Source: Alphaproteobacteria bacterium (lineage in GTDB: Bacteria; Pseudomonadota; Alphaproteobacteria; JAJUGE01). Taken from it: DNA of 41,180 bases. Both the position numbers and the translations under genes were made by a program. The notes under the pieces are model-generated. The model had not been told where the DNA came from, did not search any database, and saw only the letters and a program-made list of their open reading frames with translations. Where the stretch lies: contig JAJUGE010000023.1 of assembly GCA_029268305.1 (NCBI GenBank), positions 1 through 41,180 of the forward strand, given 5' to 3'. Positions 25,048 through 32,961 of the stretch are shown in pieces (the stretch's first letter is position 1; every line of letters begins with the position of its first letter).

Positions 25048-25624
25048 CGTCGTCAGACCTCGTAACGAAATCATCGCGCTCATCGGAGAGCGGCGAATAC
25101 AGCTCGAAGTCCTCGATCAACTTCTCGCGCATCGAACCGAGCAGGCCATCGGCCATCTCGACGATGAGCTGCCGTTGCTTCTCGGTGATTTCCGTCCGGT
25201 CCGCAACGGTGTCGACGAACTGGTTGACGCTCTGCCTGAGCGTCTTGAACACGTCCACCAGCACTTCCATCACGGCGTCGGTGCGCCACAGCTCGCCGTT
25301 GTCTTCGAGGTGCTTCTTGCGAGCGTTCGCGGCGTCCCAAAAGTTCTTCGTCAGCTCGGGCGGGAGCTTCTTCAGGGACGTGTTCTTGATGATCTCCGCG
25401 ATGTCGACCGCTTCGGAGATGTCGATCAGGAACGGCGCGATCTTCGGGACAGAGTACAGCTCCCGGCCGTCCGGCGTGATCGTGGGCAGGAGACCCTGCT
25501 TTGCGATCGCGCGCTTCACGGTGTTGATGTCGCGCGAGAACATCGTAGCGAGCGTGGACACCGTGCCGCCGATGCGGATCAGCTCGTTGCGCCCAACGTC
25601 GCCCTTGGACCCCTTAATTGACAT
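25037..25624 (-). CDS. terS: Terminase small subunit, Nu1/DUF1441-like
   Basis: 195 residues, immediately upstream of the large subunit with an 11-bp overlap. The N-terminal 60 residues contain a helix-turn-helix, GGTVSTLATMFSRDINTVKR, for DNA recognition. The middle is helical and should oligomerise. The acidic C-terminus (SDDDDE) probably contacts the large subunit. This matches Nu1/DUF1441-type small terminases that bind cosB. Its binding site is most likely close by; see the 21-bp repeats upstream. Confidence 0.85.
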   Translation of the reverse strand: MSIKGSKGDVGRNELIRIGGTVSTLATMFSRDINTVKRAIAKQGLLPTITPDGRELYSVPKIAPFLIDISEAVDIAEIIKNTSLKKLPPELTKNFWDAANARKKHLEDNGELWRTDAVMEVLVDVFKTLRQSVNQFVDTVADRTEITEKQRQLIVEMADGLLGSMREKLIEDFELYSPLSDERDDFVTRSDDDDE

Positions 25625-25853
25625 CTTGCAGTCGCTCCCGAACCAGTTCGTGCAGCCGATCGAGGGGGAGGCGATGGATCACGTCGATGTGGTTCCTCAT
25701 AGACTCCGGTATGGCCCCTTCATCCTTCCGGTAGTTCGAGTAGGCGGAGTAGCTCACGCCGAGGACTCGCGCGCACTCGGAGGGAGTGCGCACGAGGTGT
25801 TCCTCAAGTCGGCGGATCAGCGCCGCCGGCACCTTGCTACGGGAAGAAGCCAA
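25614..25853 (-). CDS. Small helix-turn-helix protein upstream of the terminase genes
   Basis: 79 residues if translation starts at TTG 25853, the first plausible start after a repeat-rich spacer; a GTG is found six codons inside. No ATG exists between the helicase stop and this point. Residues 24-56 hold a Cro-like HTH (TPSECARVLGVSYSAYSNYR), followed by a helical C-terminus. It overlaps the small terminase start by 11 bp and so is probably co-translated with it. It could autoregulate the packaging and late operon or assist TerS. The weak start and the absence of a good ribosome site leave the N-terminus uncertain. Confidence 0.6.
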   Translation of the reverse strand: MASSRSKVPAALIRRLEEHLVRTPSECARVLGVSYSAYSNYRKDEGAIPESMRNHIDVIHRLPLDRLHELVRERLQDVN

Positions 25854-25860
25854 GTCTTTC

Positions 25861-25944
25861 TCACAAATCTTGCGAGCCCTTTCACACAGAGTAGCTTCCC
25901 GCTCACAAAACCTGCAAGCTCCCTGACAACTTTCGACGGTTACG
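25861..25944. repeat. Four 21-bp iterons before the packaging genes
   Basis: Four units begin at 25861, 25882, 25903 and 25924, exactly 21 bp apart: TCACAAA, TCACACA, TCACAAA and TGACAAC at their starts, with units 1 and 3 sharing TGC-N-AGC further on. A 21-bp step is two helical turns, so a protein bound to each would sit on one DNA face. The units lie in the 86-bp spacer between the helicase stop (25940) and the HTH gene start (25853), with the last unit crossing the helicase end. Candidates for the ligand are the small terminase (cosB-like R sites) or the HTH protein next door. Confidence 0.7.
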
Positions 25945-27310
25945 CCGTCTGAATGATCTCCCGCACCTTCTCCTTGAGGGCGTCCAGCAGGGCGTTCTGA
26001 TCGCTGTCTTTGTTCCTGATCGCCTTCATCACCGTCTCGTCGATGGTCCCGCGGGCGATCAGATGGTGGATGATGACGCTCTTTCGGGTCTGCCCGTGCC
26101 GGTGGATTCGCTTGTTGAACTGCAGGTAGTTCTCCAAGTTCCACGTCAGGCCGTACCACGCGATCGTGCCTCCGCCGAACTGCAGGTTGAGCCCGTGGCC
26201 CGCCGACTGCGGGTGTGCGAGCAGAAGCGGAATCTCGCCCCGGTTCCATTCGTCGATGACCGTCGTATCCTTGCCGAGCAGGCGGGCGTTCGGGAACGCG
26301 GCCTTGATGGCACGCACGTCGGACTTGAAGTTGTAGGCCACGAAGACGTTGTCGCCGTTGGCCTCCTCGATGACCTCGCGCAGCGCCTCGATCTTCTCCT
26401 CGTGGAACCGCGTCTCGTTGCGCTCCGCATCGTAGACCACGCCGTTCGCGAGCTGCAGGAGCTTTTGGTACAGCGCCGACGCCGACAGGGCTTCCAGCTC
26501 GGCACCGTCCTCCATTTCGAGGATGAACTCGCGCTCGAACCGCTTGTACTGCGCCATGACCTTCGGCGGCAGGTCGATCTCGATCAGGTTGTCGATGCGC
26601 TTCGGCAGTTCGAGGTAGTCCTCGCTCTTGAGCGTAAAGCAGATGTCCTCGATGCGGCGGAGGATAGACGTTTGGGCGTGCCTGCGGGGACGACGCTTCT
26701 CCCCGTTGAACGCCGGGTTGAACCAGCGGTCGAAGAAGTCCTTCTGCCTATGCCCGAGCCGGGCGCCGCGGTCGAGCAGGTAGATTTGCGCCCACAGGTC
26801 TTGGAGGCCGTTCGCCATCGGAGTGCCGGTCAGTAACACCAAGTAGCGAACATCTTTCGACAGGATGCGCATCGCCTTCGAGCGGTGCGTTCCGTGGTGT
26901 TTGAACTTCGAGGACTCGTCGATGAAGATCGCGTCGTAGGGGAAGTCCTTGCCCTCGAACTCCTCCAATAGCCAGTGGACACTGTCGCAGGTAACGAGGT
27001 GCAGGTCGGTCGGCTGCTGAAGGAGCTTCCGCCGCTTCTTCGGCGTGCCCACGATCACGGTGTGCGTGAGCTTGCGGGTGTGTGACCAGTTCTTGACCTC
27101 GTCCGGCCACGTCTTCTTGACCACGCGCTGCGGACCGACGATGAGCGCACGCCCGATGTCCATCTCGGCGGCAAGGTCAGCGATCGCGGTAAGCGAGATC
27201 GCAGTTTTCCCTAGCCCCATATCAACGAACAGGGCGCACTTCCGCTTCTCCTTGATGAAGCGGACACCGGCACGCTGGTAGTTACGGAGGTCTGATCGAA
27301 GGAGGGTCAT
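25940..27310 (-). CDS. SNF2/DEAD-like superfamily 2 helicase
   Basis: 456 residues. Motif I is MGLGKT (31-36), motif II is DESS (131-134), motif III is LTGTP (160-164), and motif VI is near RIHRHGQTR (about 402-410). This set, with QFNKR before motif VI, is that of the short SNF2-type helicases found in phage replication modules. It lacks a long C-terminal extension. It follows the VRR-NUC nuclease gene with a 4-bp overlap (ATGA), so the two may act together. It likely remodels replication forks or recombination intermediates. No target can be read from the sequence. Confidence 0.9.
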   Translation of the reverse strand: MTLLRSDLRNYQRAGVRFIKEKRKCALFVDMGLGKTAISLTAIADLAAEMDIGRALIVGPQRVVKKTWPDEVKNWSHTRKLTHTVIVGTPKKRRKLLQQPTDLHLVTCDSVHWLLEEFEGKDFPYDAIFIDESSKFKHHGTHRSKAMRILSKDVRYLVLLTGTPMANGLQDLWAQIYLLDRGARLGHRQKDFFDRWFNPAFNGEKRRPRRHAQTSILRRIEDICFTLKSEDYLELPKRIDNLIEIDLPPKVMAQYKRFEREFILEMEDGAELEALSASALYQKLLQLANGVVYDAERNETRFHEEKIEALREVIEEANGDNVFVAYNFKSDVRAIKAAFPNARLLGKDTTVIDEWNRGEIPLLLAHPQSAGHGLNLQFGGGTIAWYGLTWNLENYLQFNKRIHRHGQTRKSVIIHHLIARGTIDETVMKAIRNKDSDQNALLDALKEKVREIIQTA

Positions 27311-27624
27311 GCGTATGGGTTGTGCTTATCGAGCACGCGCTTGGCGTCCTCTACGTTGTCGATGACGTACACCTCGAAGCCGCGAGCGCGCAGCTTCCGG
27401 TGCTCTTTCTTTTGCGCAGCGGTGGCCTTCTCGCCCGGCCGCTTGAACTCGATGAAGATGATCGTGCCGAAGTCGTGCAGGCACATCCGGTCCGGGACCG
27501 AACGGCGGGCGGGGGACGTGAACTTCTGCATCTCCCACCCGATCGACTTGCCGTAGCGGCACGACTTGCCTTCGATCTCCTTTTCGAGCGGCCGCGTGTC
27601 GCGCCGCTTTGGGATCATCACCAT
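27307..27624 (-). CDS. VRR-NUC domain nuclease
   Basis: 105 residues, a minimal PD-(D/E)XK fold: PD at 44-45, then FIEFKRPG with Glu59 and Lys61, followed by the Q-K-x-x-H helix (about 71-75). Such stand-alone VRR-NUC proteins resolve branched DNA such as Holliday or replication-fork structures. AAGGA lies seven bases before ATG 27624; an internal ATG six bases later is possible. It sits between the DNA polymerase and helicase genes, fitting a role in replication or recombination. Confidence 0.9.
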   Translation of the reverse strand: MVMIPKRRDTRPLEKEIEGKSCRYGKSIGWEMQKFTSPARRSVPDRMCLHDFGTIIFIEFKRPGEKATAAQKKEHRKLRARGFEVYVIDNVEDAKRVLDKHNPYA

Positions 27625-27627
27625 GGT

Positions 27628-29601
27628 TCAATCCTTCTTGAAGCGCGGGCCTTCCCAACCCTCGCCGTCGATCGGCAAGCCGGTTGCCCAAGCGGGTGTC
27701 TGACGAATGATCGAGACCATCTCCTCCACGCTGCCCTTGCCATAGGGCATCAGTGAGAGGAACTCGTCGTGGATGCGCATACGCAGCTCGTAGCCCGCTT
27801 CTTCAAGCGAGAGGCAGCCGTGCCGCATGATGTCCGCCGCGGTGGCCTGCACGCTCGACTGGTAGAAGCTGCTGCCGATGATCTTGGAGCGTTGCCACTT
27901 ACGGGTGAAGGTGTCGATGCCCATCGCGGTCACCACTTCCTTCATCTCGCCCCACGGCGCCATCTGTTCCTCCACGCGGGGCCGGAACCAGCGGAGGACG
28001 CGTCCCGAGGGCAGGCGCATCATCAAGAAGCGGTTGTTGCTCTTGAACACGAGGTGCTCGCCGACCGGGAACTGCCGACCGGGGTTGTTCACCGCTGCGA
28101 TGGCGGCGTCGCCGCAGGCGTACCACATGCGGACGATCGGCTTGTACTCCGCACGGAACAGGTCGATCGCGCGCTTCGCTTCCTCCTCCGTCAGTATCAC
28201 GCCGTACTTCTTGGCGTAGTCGATCATGCCTTTCCACCCTTGGCCGAAAATGCCGCCGAGGATGATCGGCTTTGCGAACTGCCGTTGGTCCTTCGTGACC
28301 TCGTCGTAGGGCACGCCGAACTGCGATGAGTAGAACGTCTTGTACTCGTCGAGCCCCTGCTCGAACATACGCAGCTTCTTGCGGTGCCCGGCGATCCACG
28401 AGCCGACGCGGTTCTCGATCGAGGAGTAATCCACGTCGAGCCATCGGTAGCCCGGCGGGGCTTTCAGCACGCCGCGCACGCACGCCACGGCGGCGTCCAT
28501 GGTCTTGTCGCCGAAGACGAGGTTCGCCCACTCCCAATCGCCCGTGCCGAGCGTCTCGTGCGCGAGGTCGATGTCGATGCCGCGCGGCGCCTTGGCGACG
28601 TTCTGCGTATTGAGGCCGCGGCTCGCATCTCGGCCCGTTGACGCCCCGTGGTAGACGATCTCGCCCTTCAGCGTACCGTCGCTGCACAGGCGCGTGAGCA
28701 TCGTGTCGTACTTGGCGATGGACGCCTGATTGATCTCGCTGTGAATCTCGATGACGCGGCGCACGCGCTTGGGTAGCTCTTTTTCCAGCAGCGCGGCCAC
28801 GTGCTCCTTGTCCAAGCTGCCGACTGGCACGCCCTCCGAACGAATCCAGCTCTTGAGCTGTTCGAGCTTCGACATACTCTCGAAGGCGCCGCCCGCGATC
28901 TTGCGAGCCCGCCGGTTGAGGTGCGCCTTCTCCTTCTCGACGACCTTCTTGATCCGCTTGACCTCCGCCGCGTCGACGGGCACGCCGCGTTGGTTGATCT
29001 GCTGCGTCACTAGCCAGAACTTGCGTTCGCTTTCGGGGAGCGGCTTGAGTCGCTTGGCGACGGCGCGCTCGGCGACCACGTCCTGCCCGCAATACTCGTA
29101 CAGCTCCTTCAGCAGCGCCGGGTCGTCGACGAAATACTCCTCGATCGGCAAGCCGCCCTTGCGCCTGATCTTCGGCTTGCACAGCCGTTGGATCAGGTAC
29201 GCACCGCGCTTGTCCTTGAGCTTGTCGACGGGCAGCCCGATCTCCTTCGCACACATGCCGAGGGCTTGCGGGAGGTTCATTGCCGCGGCACGCGCCATGG
29301 TGTCGTCGGCCTGCTCGTAGCTGATCGTCGGCCAGTCGTATAGGCGGCGAGCGACGTGATTCCAGACCGGGATGTCGAACCCGCCGATGTTCCAGCCGGA
29401 GATCACGCCTCCGCGCTCGATGTGGTCGAGGAACGTCTTGGGTTCGGGGCGGCCGGGATACCACACCTCGGGCTCGCCATCGTCGAATGCCCATGCGAAA
29501 CACAGGATCGTGGTCGACTCGTCTTCCGCGTATCGGTACGACCCGGCTTTCTTCAGGTCGACGCGGGACCGGGTCTCGATGTCCCACCCTGCAACGGTCA
29601 C
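27628..29601 (-). CDS. DNA polymerase, family A, with 3'-5' exonuclease domain
   Basis: 657 residues, starting at a GTG that overlaps the methyltransferase stop (GTGA), with GAGG seven bases before it. The N-terminal 3'-5' exonuclease begins at WDIETR (Asp7, Glu9) and includes SGWNIGGFDIPVW. Polymerase motif A is LDVDYSSIENRV (about 386-397), motif B is RQFAKPIILGGIFGQG (about 437-452), and motif C is RIHDEFL (about 610-616). No 5'-3' exonuclease domain is present. The polymerase is the short phage type found with DUF2815 and DUF2800 proteins. It should carry out leading- and lagging-strand synthesis. Confidence 0.96.
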   Translation of the reverse strand: MTVAGWDIETRSRVDLKKAGSYRYAEDESTTILCFAWAFDDGEPEVWYPGRPEPKTFLDHIERGGVISGWNIGGFDIPVWNHVARRLYDWPTISYEQADDTMARAAAMNLPQALGMCAKEIGLPVDKLKDKRGAYLIQRLCKPKIRRKGGLPIEEYFVDDPALLKELYEYCGQDVVAERAVAKRLKPLPESERKFWLVTQQINQRGVPVDAAEVKRIKKVVEKEKAHLNRRARKIAGGAFESMSKLEQLKSWIRSEGVPVGSLDKEHVAALLEKELPKRVRRVIEIHSEINQASIAKYDTMLTRLCSDGTLKGEIVYHGASTGRDASRGLNTQNVAKAPRGIDIDLAHETLGTGDWEWANLVFGDKTMDAAVACVRGVLKAPPGYRWLDVDYSSIENRVGSWIAGHRKKLRMFEQGLDEYKTFYSSQFGVPYDEVTKDQRQFAKPIILGGIFGQGWKGMIDYAKKYGVILTEEEAKRAIDLFRAEYKPIVRMWYACGDAAIAAVNNPGRQFPVGEHLVFKSNNRFLMMRLPSGRVLRWFRPRVEEQMAPWGEMKEVVTAMGIDTFTRKWQRSKIIGSSFYQSSVQATAADIMRHGCLSLEEAGYELRMRIHDEFLSLMPYGKGSVEEMVSIIRQTPAWATGLPIDGEGWEGPRFKKD

Positions 29602-30506
29602 TTCCCTGCCTCTATGCGTTCGCGAGCCATCTCCGCGTACTCGGGATTCAGCTCACACAGGATCGCCTCGCGCCCGTGCCTACGGGCGACAATCCCCGTG
29701 GTGCCGGCGCCTCCGAACGGGTCCAGCACCGTGCCGCCTTCGGGACATCCAGCGAGGACGCAGGGCTCGATTAGGTCGGGCGGGAATGTGGCGAAGTGCG
29801 CCCCCTTGAAGGGCTTCGTGGTGACGGTCCAAACGCTGCGGCGGTTACGGAGGGGTTGTACCTCTCGTCGCGACAGACCCCCGTTCCCGTTCGTGCTTTT
29901 CGTGTCAGGATGCTCCGCGGGGCCACGCTTCCGATCACATACTGCAGGCTCCTTGATTGCCTCGTGGTCGAAGTAGTAGCGCGGTGACTTCGACAGCAGG
30001 AACACGTACTCGTGCGCCTTCGTGCAGCGGTCGGTCACGCTCTCCGGCATCGGATTCGGTTTGTGCCAGATGATGTCTTGGCGCAGATACCAGCCATCAG
30101 CCTGCAACGCGAAGGCGACGCGCCACGGGATGCCGATCAGGTCTTTCACCTTGATCCCGTCACCCCCTGCGTAGCCCTTTCGGGCGTTCTGCACGTTTAC
30201 ATTAGACCGACCGGCGCGCTGCGATCCCGCGCCTTGCGCTGTGTGTCCCCCCGTACTCGCGTAGCTGTCCCCAAGGTTTAGCCACAGCGTGCCGTCGTCG
30301 CGCAGCACCCGGCGCACCTCACGGAACACTGCCACCAGCGCGGCCACGAACTCGTCCGGCGTCGGCTCAAGACCGATCTGCCCGTCATGCCCGTAGTCGC
30401 GCAGCCCGAAGTACGGCGGCGAAGTGACACACGTATGGACCGACTGGTCCGGCATCATCTTCAGCGTTTCGAGGCAGTCTCCCACCTCGATCGTGATCCC
30501 CTTCAT
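29598..30506 (-). CDS. DNA methyltransferase, beta class (N4-cytosine or N6-adenine)
   Basis: 302 residues. The catalytic motif is TSPPY (28-32), and the SAM-binding motif I, LDPFGGAGTTG, lies near the C-terminus (about 262-272), so the order is IV...I, the beta class. The target-recognition segment is in the middle (about 85-220). The TSPPY form is used by both N4-cytosine and N6-adenine enzymes, so the modified base cannot be fixed from sequence. No restriction endonuclease partner is nearby, so it may protect phage DNA against host restriction. It overlaps the polymerase gene start by 4 bp. Confidence 0.9.
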   Translation of the reverse strand: MKGITIEVGDCLETLKMMPDQSVHTCVTSPPYFGLRDYGHDGQIGLEPTPDEFVAALVAVFREVRRVLRDDGTLWLNLGDSYASTGGHTAQGAGSQRAGRSNVNVQNARKGYAGGDGIKVKDLIGIPWRVAFALQADGWYLRQDIIWHKPNPMPESVTDRCTKAHEYVFLLSKSPRYYFDHEAIKEPAVCDRKRGPAEHPDTKSTNGNGGLSRREVQPLRNRRSVWTVTTKPFKGAHFATFPPDLIEPCVLAGCPEGGTVLDPFGGAGTTGIVARRHGREAILCELNPEYAEMARERIEAGK

Positions 30507-30514
30507 TCTGTTCT

Positions 30515-30553
30515 CCGAAACGAAAAGCCCCGGTAGGCGAACCCACCGGGGCT
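30515..30553 (-). terminator. Intrinsic terminator-like hairpin before the methyltransferase gene
   Basis: A perfect 9-bp stem, AGCCCCGGT (30526-30534) and ACCGGGGCT (30545-30553), with a 10-base loop. On the minus strand it is followed by TTTTCGTTTCGG. It lies in the 138-bp spacer between the ssDNA-binding protein gene and the methyltransferase, so it could lower expression of the downstream polymerase block relative to the abundant ssDNA-binding protein. Confidence 0.7.
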
Positions 30554-30568
30554 GGTTCCGGGCAGAAC

Positions 30569-30594
30569 CCGCCTGCCGCTGGTGTAGCAGGCGG
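30569..30594. repeat. Inverted repeat in the ssDNA-binding protein/methyltransferase spacer
   Basis: CCGCCTGC (30569-30576) and GCAGGCGG (30587-30594) form a perfect 8-bp stem with a 10-base loop. No T-run follows on either strand, so alone it is not a clear terminator. It lies 16 bp from the stem at 30526-30553, giving two hairpins in tandem. Confidence 0.55.
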
Positions 30595-30643
30595 AAACTA
30601 CCCTAGATGACCCCAAGTGGAGGCGTCAACTGACGGTGGATCG

Positions 30644-31270
30644 TCAGTCGAAATCGTCGTCATCGTCGAAATCGTCGTCATCATCCTGACGCGACTTCGC
30701 CTTGGACTTCGACTTCGCCTTCGAGGAGCCATCGTCCTCATCGTCGAAGTAGTTCGAGGCGTCGACCGGCTCCTCGCCGAAGCGTTCGCCGTCCTTGTGG
30801 AACTGCACGCCGACGAGGTTCGCGTTGACGCGCTTGCCGTACTTCGGGTGCTGCTGCTTCCACGGGCGGATCAGCGCGTGGACGTAGCAGCCTGCGTAGA
30901 CGATGTCATCTTCCTCGGTGATCGGCGACTTGTCCTTGTCGAGCACCTGCGGACGGCGCTTGGAGTCGGACGCGGAGATGACCCACGACCCTTCTTGCTC
31001 CTCCTTGCCGCTGTCCTCGCCGTCCTTGAAGAACAGCTTGTCGCCGCCGATCTTGCCCTCGAACCACTCCTTCTGCAGCTCTACGAGGTGGCGACGCAGC
31101 GCCTTGATCTCCTCGGCGTGAGTCTCCTTGTCGAGCAGGAACTTCGCGCTGTAGCGCCCTTTGGCTTCGTCGTCCCCCTCCATGACGAACTTCTCGAACA
31201 GGTGGGGGTAGGACAGGCGCACGTTCTTGATGAGGATAGTGCCGTCGTCGTTGATCTTCAGGTTCTTCAT
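30644..31270 (-). CDS. ssDNA-binding protein, DUF2815 family
   Basis: 208 residues. The core matches the DUF2815 family: NVRLSYPHLFEKF, GRYSAKFLLDKETH, VYAGCYVHALIRPWKQ and GVQFHKDGERFGEEPVDASN. These proteins are the gp2.5-like OB-fold ssDNA-binding proteins of phages. A basic lysine/serine segment (about 183-194) is followed by an extreme acidic tail ending DDDDDFDDDDDFD, the usual C-terminal SSB-type tail that recruits replication partners. Gene order next to DUF2800 and family A polymerase is the common association. Confidence 0.93.
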   Translation of the reverse strand: MKNLKINDDGTILIKNVRLSYPHLFEKFVMEGDDEAKGRYSAKFLLDKETHAEEIKALRRHLVELQKEWFEGKIGGDKLFFKDGEDSGKEEQEGSWVISASDSKRRPQVLDKDKSPITEEDDIVYAGCYVHALIRPWKQQHPKYGKRVNANLVGVQFHKDGERFGEEPVDASNYFDDEDDGSSKAKSKSKAKSRQDDDDDFDDDDDFD

Positions 31271-31310
31271 TTTTCAGCTTCTCGTCTTAGGGTTTTGGTA
31301 CTGCGGTGTG

Positions 31311-32546
31311 TCAGTCGTCGCTCTCGTCATCGAAGTGACTCGACGCTACGGCTGCGTTGTCGCCTTCCCACTTCGGCCGCGGGTCATCCGCGTCCACGAT
31401 GGTAGGCTTTCCGGGCTTCTTGTCAGCAAGCACCGAAACGATCGGCCGGTCGCCCTTTGATAGCAGCTTCTCGGCCTGTGCCGGGGAGATCATCTCCCGC
31501 GGCTTGTAGAGCTTGTCCTCGTCGATGTAGAGCGCGAGGTCATCGCGCACCTTGTCCGGGTTCGGCCAGTAACGCACGCTCCGGCCTGCGACCAGCTTGA
31601 GCCCCGGCACGCTGTCCGGGTCGCGCGACAGCCGCGTCGCGATGTCTGCCTCGACCGCGCCGATCCACAGCTTGAACAGCCCGCGCATCTTGAAGATTTC
31701 CACCGCGCGTTCGAGCGTCAGGAACTCGGCTTCGAGCTTCACGTCGTCGCGGCTCGCGTCTTCCTCGAAGTCGAAGTAATCGAGCACCTTGTCCGCGAGT
31801 GCCTTGCATTTGTAGGACACGCGGCAGAACTTGCACGCCTGCTCGGTCGGCCCGAAGGGCGGGTTCTCGCCGTGCGCGATCGCGAACCGCTCCTTGATGA
31901 ACTCGCCGATCTGCAGTAGCTCCGCCTTTGTCGTCTCCCACACGTCGAAGTGGCCGAGACGCGGCTGCGCGATGCGGATCACGACCTCGTCGAAGTCGTA
32001 CTCCCAATCGTACTCGTTGATGACCCCGAGCGCGTACAGGATCGCCTGATAGTTCCGCTCGGCGTAGACCTGCACGCCGCGACCGTACTTGAAGTCGGTG
32101 ATGACGAGCTTGCCGGGCTGGCAGGCGAAGTGGTCCGCCGTGCCGAACTGGTCCGGGATCGGGCACCACGGGGAGATGTTGACCCGCTTCTCGATGAAGT
32201 GGTCGCCGGGCACCTCGCGGCACCACAGCACCGACTCCTCGACGTAGTTCAGCATCCCCTCGTCGACGAACAGATCGCGCTCGGTGCCGATCTCGTGCCG
32301 GAGAAGCTGCCACTCTTGCGAGGTCAGCTCGTTATGCGGGATGAACGACCATGGGCGCTTGCCGAGGAACTGCGTCGGGCGCTTGCCCGTCAGCAGCCAT
32401 TCCTCGTGCAGCCAGTGGGCGACGGTGCCTTCGACGGCCTCATAGCCCGCATCATCGGCGACGCCGTCACACGCCTGCAGGGAGGCGGGGCAGTCGATGA
32501 TCCGGTGCGCCGACGAGGGCGAGTAGCGGGCATGTAGGCCGCTCAT
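31311..32546 (-). CDS. RecB-type Fe-S nuclease, DUF2800 family
   Basis: 411 residues from ATG 32546, which overlaps the preceding stop (ATGA). The PD-(D/E)XK site can be read as His44 (GTVAHWLHEE), Asp138 (GTADHF) and DFK at 151-153, followed by the Q-x-x-x-Y helix. One Cys near the N-terminus (Cys19) and three near residues 238, 241 and 247 (C-x2-C-x5-C) match the AddB/Cas4-type iron staple, so a 4Fe-4S cluster is likely. The family is a phage exonuclease for recombination or end processing. It pairs with the DUF2815 ssDNA-binding protein gene downstream. Confidence 0.9.
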   Translation of the reverse strand: MSGLHARYSPSSAHRIIDCPASLQACDGVADDAGYEAVEGTVAHWLHEEWLLTGKRPTQFLGKRPWSFIPHNELTSQEWQLLRHEIGTERDLFVDEGMLNYVEESVLWCREVPGDHFIEKRVNISPWCPIPDQFGTADHFACQPGKLVITDFKYGRGVQVYAERNYQAILYALGVINEYDWEYDFDEVVIRIAQPRLGHFDVWETTKAELLQIGEFIKERFAIAHGENPPFGPTEQACKFCRVSYKCKALADKVLDYFDFEEDASRDDVKLEAEFLTLERAVEIFKMRGLFKLWIGAVEADIATRLSRDPDSVPGLKLVAGRSVRYWPNPDKVRDDLALYIDEDKLYKPREMISPAQAEKLLSKGDRPIVSVLADKKPGKPTIVDADDPRPKWEGDNAAVASSHFDDESDD

Positions 32547-32845
32547 TTGTCGTTGAACCTGTCCCACCCGAGCGGCGCCTGAAATGGGCCGTACCAACGG
32601 GTGTCGGGGTGACCGTAATCGGAGCCGATCAGGTCGAACTCGCCCGTCAGCGCGCGCACCTTTCCGGTCGGGGTGATACGCGGGTCCGGCGGCATAACGT
32701 GGACGACCTCGGGCGCCAGAAAGCCCGCGCGCTGTGTCCAGTACCAGCCGGTCGCGCCGGGCAGGAGCCCCGGCTTCAACGCGCCGTTCTCGTTGTCGCG
32801 CGCGAGGCGCATCTCTTGCACTTCCGTAGTCGCCGTCTCAGTCAT
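32543..32845 (-). CDS. Uncharacterised protein between nuclease and acidic protein
   Basis: 100 residues, soluble, no Cys, with a Pro/Gly/Trp-rich centre (GLLPGATGWYWTQRAGFL) and a short beta-rich end (DTRWYGPFQAPLGWDRF). No recognised motif and only a weak ribosome site. It overlaps the DUF2800 start by 4 bp, so it is translated with the nuclease. It may modulate that nuclease or another replication protein. Confidence 0.7.
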   Translation of the reverse strand: MTETATTEVQEMRLARDNENGALKPGLLPGATGWYWTQRAGFLAPEVVHVMPPDPRITPTGKVRALTGEFDLIGSDYGHPDTRWYGPFQAPLGWDRFNDK

Positions 32846-32871
32846 CGTCTTCGTCGTCTTTTCAGGTAGAA

Positions 32872-32904
32872 CCGCGAGGGGGCAGGGGAGGTACCCCCTC
32901 GCGG
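32872..32904. repeat. 11-bp inverted repeat in the spacer after the acidic-protein gene
   Basis: CCGCGAGGGGG (32872-32882) and CCCCCTCGCGG (32894-32904) form a perfect stem with an 11-base loop. It lies in the 116-bp gap before the 32543-32845 gene. No T-run follows on the minus strand, so it is more likely a pausing, processing or mRNA-stability element than a strong terminator. Confidence 0.55.
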
Positions 32905-32961
32905 CGTTTGGACAGGCAGGAGTCGGGGCCTGTCCGAACTCGGCTCAACGCGAGGTTGAGT

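Noticed and set aside
25854-26249. N-terminal extension of the HTH protein into the helicase gene
   Set aside because: The frame is open, but there is no start codon near the helicase end, and the upstream codons are out of frame inside the helicase coding sequence.
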